Below are positions 10,300 to 20,179 of a DNA stretch of 64,000 nt, piece after piece. The notes under the pieces are model-generated. The model searched no databases, was not told the origin of the DNA, and saw only the letters and a program-made list of their open reading frames with translations. Source of the DNA: Diphasiastrum complanatum. Lineage: Eukaryota > Streptophyta > Lycopodiopsida > Lycopodiales > Lycopodiaceae. The translations under genes were made by a program, and so were the position numbers. The stretch spans positions 5,778,361-5,842,360 of the forward strand of contig CM055106.1 of NCBI GenBank assembly GCA_029204225.1, in the 5' to 3' direction. The stretch's first letter is position 1; the number at the start of each line of letters is the position of its first letter.

Positions 10300-10595
10300 G
10301 GCTACAATCTTTAATCAACCAATAAATCTGGCCTGGCCTAGGTTATAGACAAGTCTAAAAAATTGTACAATTCGGTTCCCATGAGTCTTTAGAATAGATT
10401 TCTCCACCAAAAACGTCAAGGTCTTTACATAGGAAACTACCAAAATTAGGAAGATCAAGAACAAATAAATCATCAATATATCTTCTAGCATGAGTTAATT
10501 AAGGCAATAAGATGGGACAAGTACCACAAGAAACTAACTTTGTATAAATTCATTTCATAATAGAAAAGATAAATGTTAGCTAGATGAACATCACA
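10300..10595 (-). pseudogene. PLE-1 reverse transcriptase, motif C end (3' part)
   Basis: On the minus strand, right after the copia-1 insertion point, translation gives LANIYLFYYEMN, the block that follows the MGTNC motif in Penelope-type RTs. Then comes YIDDLFVLDLPNFGSFL, where YIDD (10463-10480) is the catalytic motif C. Downstream are GGEIYSKDSW and then stops. It continues the RT interrupted at 14067. One stop lies between the two blocks, so the gene is dead. The thumb and C-terminal end are not recognisable beyond about 10300. Confidence 0.75.
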
Positions 10596-10600
10596 ATTAG

Positions 10601-11291
10601 TGTGAAAAGTACAGTACTAAAGACCATAAATGGATCTTTGAATGATCCACAAGACGATTGTATGCTTGTTAAACAATCTATCAGAAACTAGTCATCAGAA
10701 AACAAGATCTAGTTTAGCAGCTTGATAGGAAACAAGTAGAGACAATCAAAGCATCGATCAAATAGTATAATCCAACTCCACACGTGTGGAAATAAGGCTG
10801 TAGTACGGCCTGTAGACAGTGTTTACAAAGTGCCAAAGCTGGGTTTCATTGGAAATCAAGAGTAATCACCATACAATGAGAGGAGACTCGAGTTTCTCCT
10901 TGAGGCTCCAAAAAGTTTCTTTTTTTTCACTATGGATAATGGGAATACATAGTAAAACACATTTCCTTTGCAAAGTTAGGTGAAATCCCAGCACGTAATA
11001 AGGAAATAGTCTCCACTTTCTTGCCCTAATGTGAAAACCCTAGCCTAGATCCAAGAGTCATGCTTGGTAGGTGCATGGTAGGTACAAATCTCATCACAAA
11101 TCATGGTCTAGATTCTACAAAGTAGGAATCACTACCAAATAGACACAACCACTCCTCTTGACTCGTGGTAACGTACTTTAGGTGTGTATGTACAAGTGGC
11201 ACTTTGGCCATTCAAGTAACCAACAAACAATATTGACAAAATGTACAATATTCTACATGGCTAGATTTGCCAATGTAGGCAATTTTTCACA
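10601..11291 (-). repeat. 3' LTR of copia-1 (691 bp)
   Basis: Begins TGTGAAAAGT and ends TTTTTCACA in plus orientation, with TG...CA ends. It contains the palindrome CCACACGTGTGG at about 10779. A purine-rich GAAGAGGAG (minus strand, 11292-11300) next to its inner edge is the polypurine tract. Confidence 0.92.
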
Positions 11292-11317
11292 CTCCTCTTC
11301 AAATCTAGCCTTGGAGA

Positions 11318-11776
11318 TCACAATGCTTTATCAATAACTCCAATTGATGATCTAAGCTTGACAAATGAATCTTTAGGTAAAGGTTTTGTAAACAAATCAG
11401 CCAAGCAACTTGATGATGGCACGTGTTGGAGCTTGATCTCTTTAGCTTGCACTTTTTCCCTCACGAAATGATGAGCAATTTCGATGTGTTTGCTCCTGGC
11501 ATGGAATGTAGGATTAGTTGCAAGTGATTGGGCTGATTGGTTGTCACAATAGATGATAGGGATCTCCTCCTCCATGACATGAAGCTCCACCAATAGCCTT
11601 TTGAGCCACAAGACCTCCTTGCATGTTGATGTCAAGGCCTTGTATTCGGATTCTGTGGAAGATAGGGAGATGGTATCTTGCTTTTTGGAAAGCCATGATA
11701 CTACTCCATCACATGGAAAGGTGGCAAAGGCACTTAGCATGATCCTTGGCATCAAGATGATTAGTAGCATTATCAT
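11318..11776 (-). pseudogene. copia-1 RNase H domain
   Basis: After about 15 unrelated N-terminal residues the frame reads SAFATFPCDGVVSWLSKKQ, TISLSSTESEYKAL (catalytic Glu) and LWLKRLLVEL. It ends with IYCDNQSAQSLATNP, HARSKHIEIAHHFVREKV and ADLFTKPLPKDSF, the classic C-terminus of the copia polyprotein. The first catalytic Asp of RNase H (DADWAGD-type) is lost because the deletion junction near 11740 falls just after it. The domain now follows the gag-protease part directly. The closest relative in the window is copia-2 RNase H at 17269-17919. Confidence 0.85.
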
Positions 11777-12744
11777 CTTGCCTTAGATTTTTCAAGTCCT
11801 TTTGATATGTCATGTGGGAACTTGCCCCACTATCAATCCACCAAGAATCATTGGTGTTGCTCTTGGATGATGGTGGTTTGTTGGAAACCATCAAGGATGA
11901 CTCTTCATCCTCCTCCTCCTCCTGATGTGCAATGTTGCTTTGTTTGCTCTCTTGTGCCTTCTTGATGCAAAATGTCGTTTCTTTCCACAGAAAAAACATT
12001 TGTACTTGGACTTGTCTTTGACTTGCCCTTTGAGCTTGAAGCCTCATCCTCCTCCTTGGTCTCCTTGAAGTGCTTCTTCTTGCCATTGGTCTTCTTCTTG
12101 CTTTTGAATGAGAAATTAGCTTTCTCATCACCATCCTGCAGAGAAATAGCATTCATTCTTGCATTGGTATGCAACATCCTACACTCTTCAGCTACTAATA
12201 CACTGTGTAGCTTTTCTATAGTAGGCAAAGTGTCTTGGATTGCAAAGCTTTGGACCAAATTTGTAAAGCCACTCCCTAGACCATTGAGGACAATCTGAAC
12301 AAGCTCACTATCTTGAATCTTCTCTCCAATGGAAGCTAACTCTCTATTGAGAGACTTGATTCTTAGCACATAATCTTGTGCACTCTCATCACTCCTCTTC
12401 ATGCTTTGTAGAATCTGATTCCTAAGCATGAGAACCCTCGAAGTGTTACTAGACTCATAGATAGATTTTAAAGATTCCCAAGCCTCTTTAACACTCTTAC
12501 ATGATGATACTTCCCTTAAAAGATCATTGCTTACATTCATCTTAATACAGTGAAGTGCAAGCCTAGACCTCTTCTTGTATCTCACTAATTCCTGTGCACC
12601 TAGAGGTTCATCTTCATCATCTATTAGAAACTCATAAAGATCCTAGAGCACCATTAGTGACTCCATCCTCACTTTCCAAATAGCATAATTGGTAGAATTT
12701 AACCTCTCACTAGCTTCTAGAAGGTGGGCTCCCACTGATCCCAT
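11709..12744 (-). pseudogene. copia-1 gag and start of protease
   Basis: Gag begins at ATG 12744 (MGSVGAHLLEASERLNSTNY), has one premature TAG at about 12643-12645, and continues as the UBN2-type gag domain (NVSNDLLREVSSCKS, AWESLKSIYESSNTSRVLML, VLNGLGSGFTNLVQSFAI). A nucleocapsid region with CFFCGKK-HF keeps the first two Cys of the knuckle. After a frame change near 11980 it reads SWWIDSGASSHMTYQK, the copia protease active site with DSGA. The sequence is then cut by the internal deletion. Confidence 0.85.
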
Positions 12745-13351
12745 CTTACTAGCAAGATTCTACACACAAGATATAGATTTGTTTGGACCTGAAACTCACA
12801 AAGGTTTCTAACATGCAGTGTTTCACTCAAATGTTGACTTCTAATCCAACCGATGGATTTGTAATCACAGTTCTATCACTCCCTCACAAAGCTGGAATGA
12901 AGATAAGATGAGATGAAAACTACACTCAAGCAAATCTTGCCAATCTTGGCTATTCTTGGACAAAAACTGACTCTATCTCTCTCACACTTTGTACTTTCAA
13001 AATCTGGTTTTCTCTTTAAGAAGTTCTGAAATCAGCCTAGATTAATTATATTTCATGAAACAAACTCAAAACTAATCAATGGTAAGTGATCTTGGTAGCT
13101 TATCCTAGGATTTGCACCAAAAATTACATCAAACTGACACCAGATGCGTTTTCTATGATCCAATGAATATGGGTTATTAAATGCTGGTTCAGAGATGCCC
13201 ACACGTGTAAACAGTACGGATTTTGATCCTGAAAAAGTTTGGGATCAAATCCCCTCACCAAAACCTGGATACCAGCTCGCCCTCCCAATACTAGCTTTTT
13301 GCACCAAAACCTGCTAAAACTGGATTAGATTCAAACACAGATCAATGGCCT

Positions 13352-13371
13352 TGTACTTGGCTCTGATACCA
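13352..13371 (-). other. copia-1 primer-binding site
   Basis: The minus strand reads TGGTATCAGAGCCAAGTAC immediately inside the right LTR, the plant copia PBS that pairs with the 3' part of initiator tRNA-Met. Confidence 0.92.
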
Positions 13372-14061
13372 TGTGAAAAGTACAGTACTAAGGACCATAA
13401 ATGGATCTTTGAATGATCCACAAGGTGATTGTATGCTTGTTAAACAATCTATCAGAAACTAGTCATCAGAAAACAAGATCTAGTTTAGCAGCTTGATAGG
13501 AAACAAGTAGAGGCAATCAAAGCATTGATCAAATAGTATAATCCAACTCCACACGTGTGGAAATAAGGTTGTAGTACGGTCTGTAGACAGTGTTTACAAA
13601 GTGCCAAAGCTGGGTTTCATTGGAAATCAAGAGTAATCACCATACAATGAGAGGAGACTCGAGTTTCTCCTTGAGGCTCCAAAAAGTTTCTTTTTTTTCA
13701 CTATGGAGAATGGGAATACATAGTAAAACACACTTCCTTTGCAAAATTAGGTGAAAATCCAACATGTAATAAGAAAGTAGACTCCACTTTCTTGCCCTAA
13801 TGTGAAAACCTAGCCTAGATCCAAGAGTCATGCTTGGTAGGTGCATGGTAGGTACAAATCTCATCATAAATCATGGTCTAGATCCTACAAAGTAGGAATC
13901 ACTACCAAATAGACACAACCACTCCTCTTGACTCGTGGTAACCTACTTTAGGTGTGTATCTACAAGTGGCACTTTGGCCATTCAAGTAACCAACAAACAA
14001 TATTGACAAAATGTACAATATTCTACATGGCTAGATTTGCCAATGTAGGCAATTTTTCACA
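13372..14061 (-). repeat. 5' LTR of copia-1 (690 bp)
   Basis: About 97% identical by eye to 10601-11291, with the same TGTGAAAAGT and TTTTTCACA ends. The short frames inside are not genes. Confidence 0.92.
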
Positions 14062-14459
14062 ATTAGTACCCATGGAGATACCTATCAATTGTTGAAAAAG
14101 CGAATCACCTAGAAAAATATGCAAGCTATCCAAGAGAAAGTGCAGCCAAGAACAATTATCTTCAACATCAACTATTTTAGTAAATCTATTCTTCTTTGAA
14201 TCTACATCTTGTTTTCTGTTTTTAAGCCAACAAAACTCAAAATGCAAAGCACTCATTTTCAACTTTTAAAGTTTGACATCAAGTGTTCTTTAGTTTATTG
14301 CAAAAAACATTTCGAATTAGCTTATTAACATGAAACTTCAATTCTTCCAAATTGATTTTAGTGTAAAGTGTTGTGAAGTCATAGGTTTGAAGAAGCATAG
14401 GTTGGGTTTTTTCTTCTAAACTATGAGAGAAGTTGACAAACTTTATTACTTCTAATAAC

Positions 14460-14771
14460 TACAAAATATTTTAAATTTCAACTACAACTAACAGGAACAT
14501 CTGCATTCTTAAGTAAGTTTATCCAAAGCTCATTAATAGAAGAAAGCAATGCTTTGAGGCAATTAGTTTGCCACTTAGAAAGATCAATCAAGGTAGTTTT
14601 ATAGGCTACTGCAATAAACCTAGTCCTTTTGAAAACTGTATAGTAACAATTAAAGTTATAAGAATGACAAAGACCTTCATGATAATTTATGACACTCATA
14701 GTTGAAAGAGAACAAGCGTTACATGTTTCCACTGGAAAATGGATTTTATTCAATAACAATTCCAAATACAA
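14460..14771 (-). pseudogene. PLE-1 RT fingers region
   Basis: A 97-codon frame contains CHSYNFNCYYTVFKRTRFIAVAYKTTLIDLSKW-TNCLKALLSSINELW. The RFIA block followed by TT-x-LSK and a run of Leu/Ala is the conserved pre-motif-A segment of Penelope-like RTs. The next frame, towards 14340, carries motif A. Confidence 0.65.
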
Positions 14772-15007
14772 TTTCTTGCAAACAAATACAAAATTGTTTG
14801 AGCATTTATTTACATACGAAATGACAAAACGTCAATGAAACTTGCAAAGAACTTACTTCTCATTAGAAAATGATATTAGAAGATGGGACTAATGAGACTT
14901 TTTTCAAACTCAAAGTTACAAAGTTTACAGCTTTAGCTTTCCATTTCATGGACTACATAAGATTCTTCAATATGGTAAATGAACTTATTAATACTCATAG
15001 TTATAGA

Positions 15008-15518
15008 TTAAAACAAGCAAGAATCTACTGAAAGAAGAGGACGAAATTTTGTGCCTTTAAAAAAGGACTCTTTCAAAAACGATGAGGGAAGGATTGATGT
15101 TCTGCAATAACAATATGACCTAAATAAGGTCACAAAACTTTGAATAAAAGGAGTCACCACAAGAACAAGGATTATTAAAAATAGACAACTTTTTTTTTTC
15201 TGAAAGATTCCGACCAATATCAACATAATTGAAGGCTTTTTGTCCTACAATTTTAACATATTTCCAAACAACCATTGGATGATTCCAAATTTTCTTCACA
15301 AAAGGAGGAAGAGCATTCATAACTTCAGGCTTTCTATGAATAGAGCTCAAACTAATTTTGTCAAGATTGGGTGAATTAAAGATAGTGTTGAGTAGATTCT
15401 TACTAGAGGTAAAACATTTAGTTGTAACATTAGCTTTGGAATTTATAAAACGACTTAAAAGAGTTTCAAGTTGATAAAAGTGAATGTAAAATTCCAAAAT
15501 CTTGACAAGACATATCAT
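15008..15518 (-). pseudogene. PLE-1 central region between endonuclease and RT
   Basis: Two overlapping frames (15120-15518 and 15008-15226) give one broken stretch: LPPFVKKIWNHPMVVWKY, NYVDIGRNLSEKKKLSIF, NPCSCGDSFYSKFCDL, then in another frame SFLKESFFKGTKFRPLLSV. C-x-C followed about 35 residues later by L-x5-KG-K-R is a pattern I recognise from PLE-type RT proteins of many animals. The function of the segment is not known to me. Confidence 0.55.
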
Positions 15519-15899
15519 CTAAAATACAGAGCAACCGAAACGTATTCTTAGGATTGTATCAAAAAGTTAGGAGTATTAAAAGTAGGACAAGGAGAAGGGG
15601 AGGAAAAGGTGTGATCACAACTTGTGAGCAATCTAGACGGGATAGATTATGTGATATAGGTTTCCAAACTTTCAAACCATTGTGAACGAAAGGTGTAATG
15701 TTTTTATGTTTAGAGTGGGCTCTCCACAACACGAAAGTTTTTTTGGCAAAATTTCTATTGTTTCATAACTTGGCCTTACTCTTGAGATTATAACCTCTAG
15801 GAAAAAAAGATTGAAGAGTTATCATCCAAAAAAGTTCACAAAGTCACACTACCTTGAAAAACCCTTTAGAATTAGAAAAGTTTCTGAAAAGACAAACCC

Positions 15900-16075
15900 A
15901 CATTTGGCTATAACATTTCATAAAGGTTTTAACTCCTCTTTAGAAAATTTAGAGCTATGTATCCTTCTAGCTTCTCGAACATGTTTTTGAAAACGTACAA
16001 AAGTCGACCGAAAAGTTTGGCCAACATATTATATACTACTACTTAGTATGTTATAAATGACATAGATTACTTAGG
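15900..16075 (-). pseudogene. GIY-YIG endonuclease domain of PLE-1
   Basis: One minus-strand frame reads VIYVIYNILSSSI, a stop, then YVGQTFRSTFVRFQKHVREA. The I-Y...Y-V-G spacing, Gln-Thr after YVG, and the Arg/His helix (RF-KH-REARR) are those of GIY-YIG nucleases, which nick DNA for target-primed reverse transcription in PLEs. The usual catalytic Glu further on was not identified with certainty, and one stop sits inside the domain. Its position upstream of the RT is what makes the element unusual. Confidence 0.65.
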
Positions 16076-16394
16076 TGGTATGGATTGGGCTAATAGGCAT
16101 AGAGGTAAGATGTCTAAGGCAATTCAAAATTCTGACAAGGTTACTCATATAATGAGTACCAACAAGCAGACTTAAAAATAGACTGTTTAATAGGGCCTTC
16201 TCCAAAATTATAAAACTTATTCAAATCACATCTAGACAAAAAGTTAAACATTTCTATGATTTGTACCATTTCTACTAGCAAAGCAAAAGAGTAAAGGGAT
16301 GGAAGAGCAAATCTCCAAAGTGTTGATAGTAGAAGTGCCATAGATTATATTTTGAGTAGTCAGAGGTAGTTGTTTAGGACCAGGCCTTCCCAAA

Positions 16395-17255
16395 TGTCAA
16401 TTTTCAGGAAAAAAAAAAAAAAGACAATTATAATTGTACTTATCAATCGCTAAGAGTTATTGATTGCTTAATCCAAAGATCTATCAAGTTCTACGTGTTA
16501 GATCTTGATCTCAATGCTTTACACTATGATTTAAGCAAGAGCAATGGATCAAATGATTAAAAACTTGGATAAGCAGCCTCACACATGTGGAGGACAGTAC
16601 CTGTACGCCCTGTGTACAGAGAGTAAAAGACTCAAGCTTAGAAATGCATTTCAATCACAAAAACACAAGACAAATGTGGAAATTACAAGCAAAACTAGAA
16701 ATTGCCAATGTCACATCAACTTTTCATAGAGTTGGTTGATCTCTTTATAGATCAAGTACATCCATGACCTGTGTACTGTCCAACAAGGCTTCACACGTGT
16801 GAAGAGTGCCTAGTCATCCAGATCCACCAATGGGAGCCATATGTGCTCATTTCCCAAAGTTGACTATTCTCTTTGGCTAGAAAACAAAAAGCTAGTCTTC
16901 CACATTTATAAAAATATTCCCTATAAAATAGGATCTAATGGAATCTTCCTATCTTATCATCTAGAAGCTTATCCACACGTGTGAATGGTATCTTGACATG
17001 TGTGAGTAATAACTCATTCACATGGAAGTCTAATCTATTTACACAAAATTTGACCAATTTGACCAATTTCAAGATTCTACTCAAAGGTCAATTTCATAGT
17101 ATGTAGATCTAGCTAAAATCAATCTAACTTTATAAAAGTGACTTATGTACATTCTTTCACACGTGGGAATATACTCCACACGTGTGAGATCCTATCAAGA
17201 TCAAAATATCTTAAGATCTACAAAGTACATCAAGTTAGAAGTGATATTTTTAACA
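16395..17255 (-). repeat. 3' LTR of copia-2 (861 bp)
   Basis: Begins TGTCAATTTTCAG and ends TATTTTTAACA. It carries several near-palindromes of the CACACGTGTG type (about 16789, 16977 and 17178, with CACACGTGGG at 17159). The minus-strand purine tract GAAGTGAGGAGGAG lies just inside at 17256-17269. Confidence 0.92.
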
Positions 17256-17268
17256 CTCCTCCTCACTT

Positions 17269-17919
17269 CTAACTTGGCAAGTCTAATGTACATCTATCTA
17301 CAACTCCAAGAGCATCTCTTAACTTGAAAAATGGATCTTTAGCCAAAGGTTTGGTTAAGATATCAGCCATGCACTCAGATGATGGCACATGATGAAGTTG
17401 GACCTCCTTAAATTGCACCTTCTCCCTCATAAAGTGATGAGCTACCTCAATATGCTTTGTTCTAGCATAGAAGATTGGATTGGTAGTAGTTTGTTGAGAA
17501 GCTTGATTGTCACAATAGATGCAAGGGATCTCCTCGGTCTTTAGCACTTGTAGTTCCACCAAAAGTCTTCTTAGCCATAGGAGTTCTTTGGTTGTTGAAG
17601 TCAATGCCTCGTACTCGGCTTCACAAGAGGAAAGAGAAATTGTACCTTGCTTTTTGGAAAGCCAAGATATCACTCCTCCACAAAGGAAAGTGGCAAATGC
17701 ACTTATAGATCTTCTGTCTATCTTGTCTCCTGCAAAATCTGAATCCGAATATGCCCTCAAGTACAAGTTAGATCCTTGATAGAGAATGCCAAAAAATCTA
17801 GTAAAGGAGACATATCCAAGCACTCTCTTGGCACTTTTCCAATGATGCATCAAAGGACCTTGCATATATTGACTTAGTCTGCTTATCCTATAGCTCAAAT
17901 CTGGTCTAGTGATTGTCAA
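17269..17919 (-). pseudogene. copia-2 end of RT and RNase H
   Basis: The 216-codon frame starts in the RT-RNase H connection (TRPDLSYRISRLSQYMQGP). It has a complete set of RNase H acidic residues: Asp in YSDSDFAGD, Glu in SLSSCEAEYEAL, Asp in IYCDNQ. It ends with HVPSSECMADILTKPLAKD, the copia polyprotein C-terminus. This is the best-preserved part of the element. The upstream RT frame is separated by a shift at about 17916. Confidence 0.88.
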
Positions 17920-18305
17920 ATAGAATAAGGAGCTATTAGCTTTCTAAAGAGTGTGATGTCCTCAAAGGATGCTTCATCACAATCATTAGTAACTTTACAA
18001 ACTTGCTCCATAGGGTTGTCAATCCCCTTACAATCTTTCATGCCAAATTTTTCAAGAATGGAAGTAGCATACTTTGATTGACTTATAGAAGTAAAATCAC
18101 TACCTCTAGCAACTTCTATTCCAAGTATAAACTTTATAAGTCCTAAATCTACCATCTTGAACTCACTAGACAAAGGAGCTTTAACTATTCTTATGCTTTC
18201 ACCATCATTTTCTCTCAAAATGATATCATCAACATAAAGAACTAAAATGATGATCTTTCCATCACTACATTTGATGTACAAAGGAGGCTCATAAAAGCTA
18301 ATCAC
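17916..18305 (-). pseudogene. copia-2 RT palm with YVDD
   Basis: Contains PLYIKCSDGKIIILVLYVDDIIL (YVDD motif C intact), FKMVDLGLIKFILGIEVARG and SQSKYATSILEKFGMKDCK, standard copia RT blocks. A frame change near 18305 separates it from the upstream RT half. Confidence 0.88.
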
Positions 18306-19033
18306 AAAGCCAATAGACTAGAGAAAATCATGTAACCTAGAGTACCAAGCTCTAGGTGCTTGCTTCAAGCCATATAGGCTCCCTTAAGTGGCAAACCCTG
18401 TCCTCCTCACCATCCTTTATGAAGCCCTCGGGTACATTTCCTCCTCCAAGTAGCCATTCAAGAAAGCATTGGTCACATCCATTTGATAGAGATTCCACTT
18501 GAACAAAGTAGCAATACAAATGATCAATCTAATAGTTACAAGTTTTGCTACATGTGCAAAAGTTTCTTCATAATCTATGCCTTTAGTTTGAAGAAACCCC
18601 TTAGCAACCAGTCTAGTTCTGTACTTACTTATAGATCCATCTTGATTGTACTTTAATCTATAGATCCACTTACATGCAAATGGCTTCTTCCCATATGGAA
18701 GGTGTATAAGATTCCAAGTTTGATTATCTATCAAAGCATCAAACTCTACTTGCATTGCATCTCTCCAAACTTGTGATCTACTTGCATCTTCATAACATGA
18801 TGGCTCTTCAAGCATTGTGGTTAGAAAAGAGTAAGAGGTAGAAGGAGTTGTGTCTTCCCTTTGCTTCCCTTTCTCAAAGTATGTGAGCCTTGAAGGCTCA
18901 GCCTTGCTCCTTGTGGATCTTCTCGGCTCCTTTGGAACTTGATTTTGATCTTCCAAAAGATCATTTTCAAGAGGCCCTCCTCGAGTGTTACAAGATCTTC
19001 ATCACCTAAAAGATTAGATGCATTTGGAGACAT
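18306..19033 (-). pseudogene. copia-2 RT N-terminal half
   Basis: The main frame 18417-18956 reads SQVWRDAMQVEFDALIDNQTW, KWIYRLKYNQDGSISKYRTRLVAKG, GIDYEETFAHVAK (FAPV in intact copies) and YQMDVTNAFLNGYLEEEMY with the motif A Asp. At about 18306-18410 the AWYSRLH and LYGLKQAP-like blocks are present but broken. The N-terminal leader (PRRSTRSKAEPSRL) is the usual integrase-RT linker. Confidence 0.85.
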
Positions 19034-19134
19034 CTTGTAACTTTGAGATTCATCAAATAAGACATTCTTGCTAACTTTTACTTTTCTTGAAATAGGATCA
19101 AATATCCTATATCCTTTGCTATTTTTACTATAGC

Positions 19135-19664
19135 CTACAAATATTCCTTTGAAGGAGGTTGCATCTTCTTTCTTCTAGTTTCCAAAGGAATGTGGATATA
19201 ACATATACATCCAAACACTTTAAAATCTTTTACATTGGACTTATTGCCAAACAAAGTATGAAATGGTGAGATCTCACCAATAGCACTACTAGGAAGCCTA
19301 TTACATAAGTAATTAGCACCAAAAAGATATGGGTAGAGATACATCGTCTTAAAGACTTTGCACATTTACAAAGGCTCCTATTTTTCCTCTCCGCCGCCCC
19401 ATTTTGTTGGAGGGTGTAGGAACAAGTGAGCTCTCTCTTAATCCATTGATCTCACAAAAGTCTCTCATCTTGTTGGAGATATACTCTCCTCCATTATCAC
19501 ATCTTAGAACTTTAATGCAAGAACTAAGTTGCTTTTCCACTAGGGACTTAAACTTTACAAAAGCTTCATATACAAGGCTTTTCTTAGGCAATAATTCAAT
19601 CCAAGTGTATCTAGTACAATCATCTATAAAAGTCACATACATTAAAGCACCTCCATTACTTTAA
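19135..19664 (-). pseudogene. copia-2 integrase core and C-terminal part
   Basis: Frame 19349-19642 has MYVTFIDDCTRYTWIELLPKK and LRCDNGGEYISNKM (second catalytic Asp). The catalytic Glu block (QQNGAAERKN) is still encoded but in another frame, after a one-base shift at about 19400. Frame 19135-19365 continues with LFGANYLCNRLPSSAIGEISP and FKVFGCICYIHIPLETRRKK. Integrase would insert the cDNA and leave 5-bp target duplications, as seen here. Stops show it is dead. Confidence 0.85.
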
Positions 19665-20179
19665 TGAGAAAAAGCATGTACATTCGAATGGATAAGATCC
19701 AAAGGTGAGGTAGATCTTGTTAGAGATCTCTTGTAGGAAGTCTTGTGTGACTTTGCAAGGCCACATGCCTCACGCACTTTGCCACACTTCTTGAAAGCTT
19801 TTGGTAGGCCAAGAGCTAGCTCCTTTGATGTCATGGATTCCATTGATTGAAGATTAGGATAGCCCAATCTTTTGTGCCAAAGCTTCACTTGAGTCAACTC
19901 CTCCCTAACCATATTCACGCTTTCTTGAAGATTAGGATAGCCCAATCTTTTGTGCCAAAGCTCCACTTGAGTCAACTCCTCCCTAACCATATTCACGCTT
20001 TCAATAGCCACATTAGCATCCAACTTAAAGAGCCTTCCTTGCTTAATGCCACTAGCTATGCACTTATCACTTTTCAAGATGGAACACACTCCATTCTTGA
20101 GATGTACATCTAGTCCATTGTCCATTAATTGACCAATTCTTTTTGCCTTTAGATGTGAAGTTTGCTTTCTCATCACCAT
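19661..20179 (-). pseudogene. copia-2 GAG-pre-integrase with 26-residue duplication
   Basis: The frame opens in gag (HLKAKRIG) and passes at once into DNGLDVHLKNGVCSILK and GRLFKLDANVAI. ELWHKRLGYPNLQ then occurs twice, 78 bp apart (repeat units starting about 19848 and 19926), and KSHKTSYKRS carries the zinc-binding region of integrase. The in-frame duplication covers ESVNMVREELTQV to GYPNLQ. Protease is absent because gag is joined straight to pre-integrase near 20130. Confidence 0.85.

Larger units (their letters stand above)
10601..14061 (-). mobile_element. Ty1/copia element copia-1, internally deleted, nested in PLE-1
   Basis: Two LTRs (10601-11291 and 13372-14061) flank a 2.08-kb internal region, with the 5-bp target duplication ATTAG at 10596-10600 and 14062-14066. 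Coding is on the minus strand: PBS next to the right LTR, gag, protease start, then RNase H. Integrase and nearly all of RT are missing, so the element is a deletion derivative that could only move in trans. I counted about 21 substitutions and one indel between the LTRs (about 3%). The insertion falls between motif B and motif C of the PLE reverse transcriptase. Confidence 0.93.
14067..16130 (-). mobile_element. Penelope-like element PLE-1: GIY-YIG then RT (5' part)
   Basis: Read on the minus strand the protein blocks are in order. GIY-YIG endonuclease core: VIYVIYN (16050-16070) followed by YVGQT (16014-16028), RFQKHVREARR. Central region: KKIWNHPMVVWKYVKIVGQ, a Cys pair NPCSCGDSF, then FLKESFFKGTKFRP. 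RT fingers: TRFIAVAYKTTLIDLSKW (about 14600). RT motif A: QTYDFTTLYTKI (14360-14383). Motif B: QLIGISMGTNC (ends at 14067). Motif C lies beyond copia-1 at 10463-10480. TRFIA, DFTTLYT, G-I-P/S-MGTNC and YIDD are typical of Penelope-like RTs. An upstream GIY-YIG is the permuted arrangement described for Naiad/Chlamys-type PLEs. There are many stops and frameshifts, so it is dead. Confidence 0.75.
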
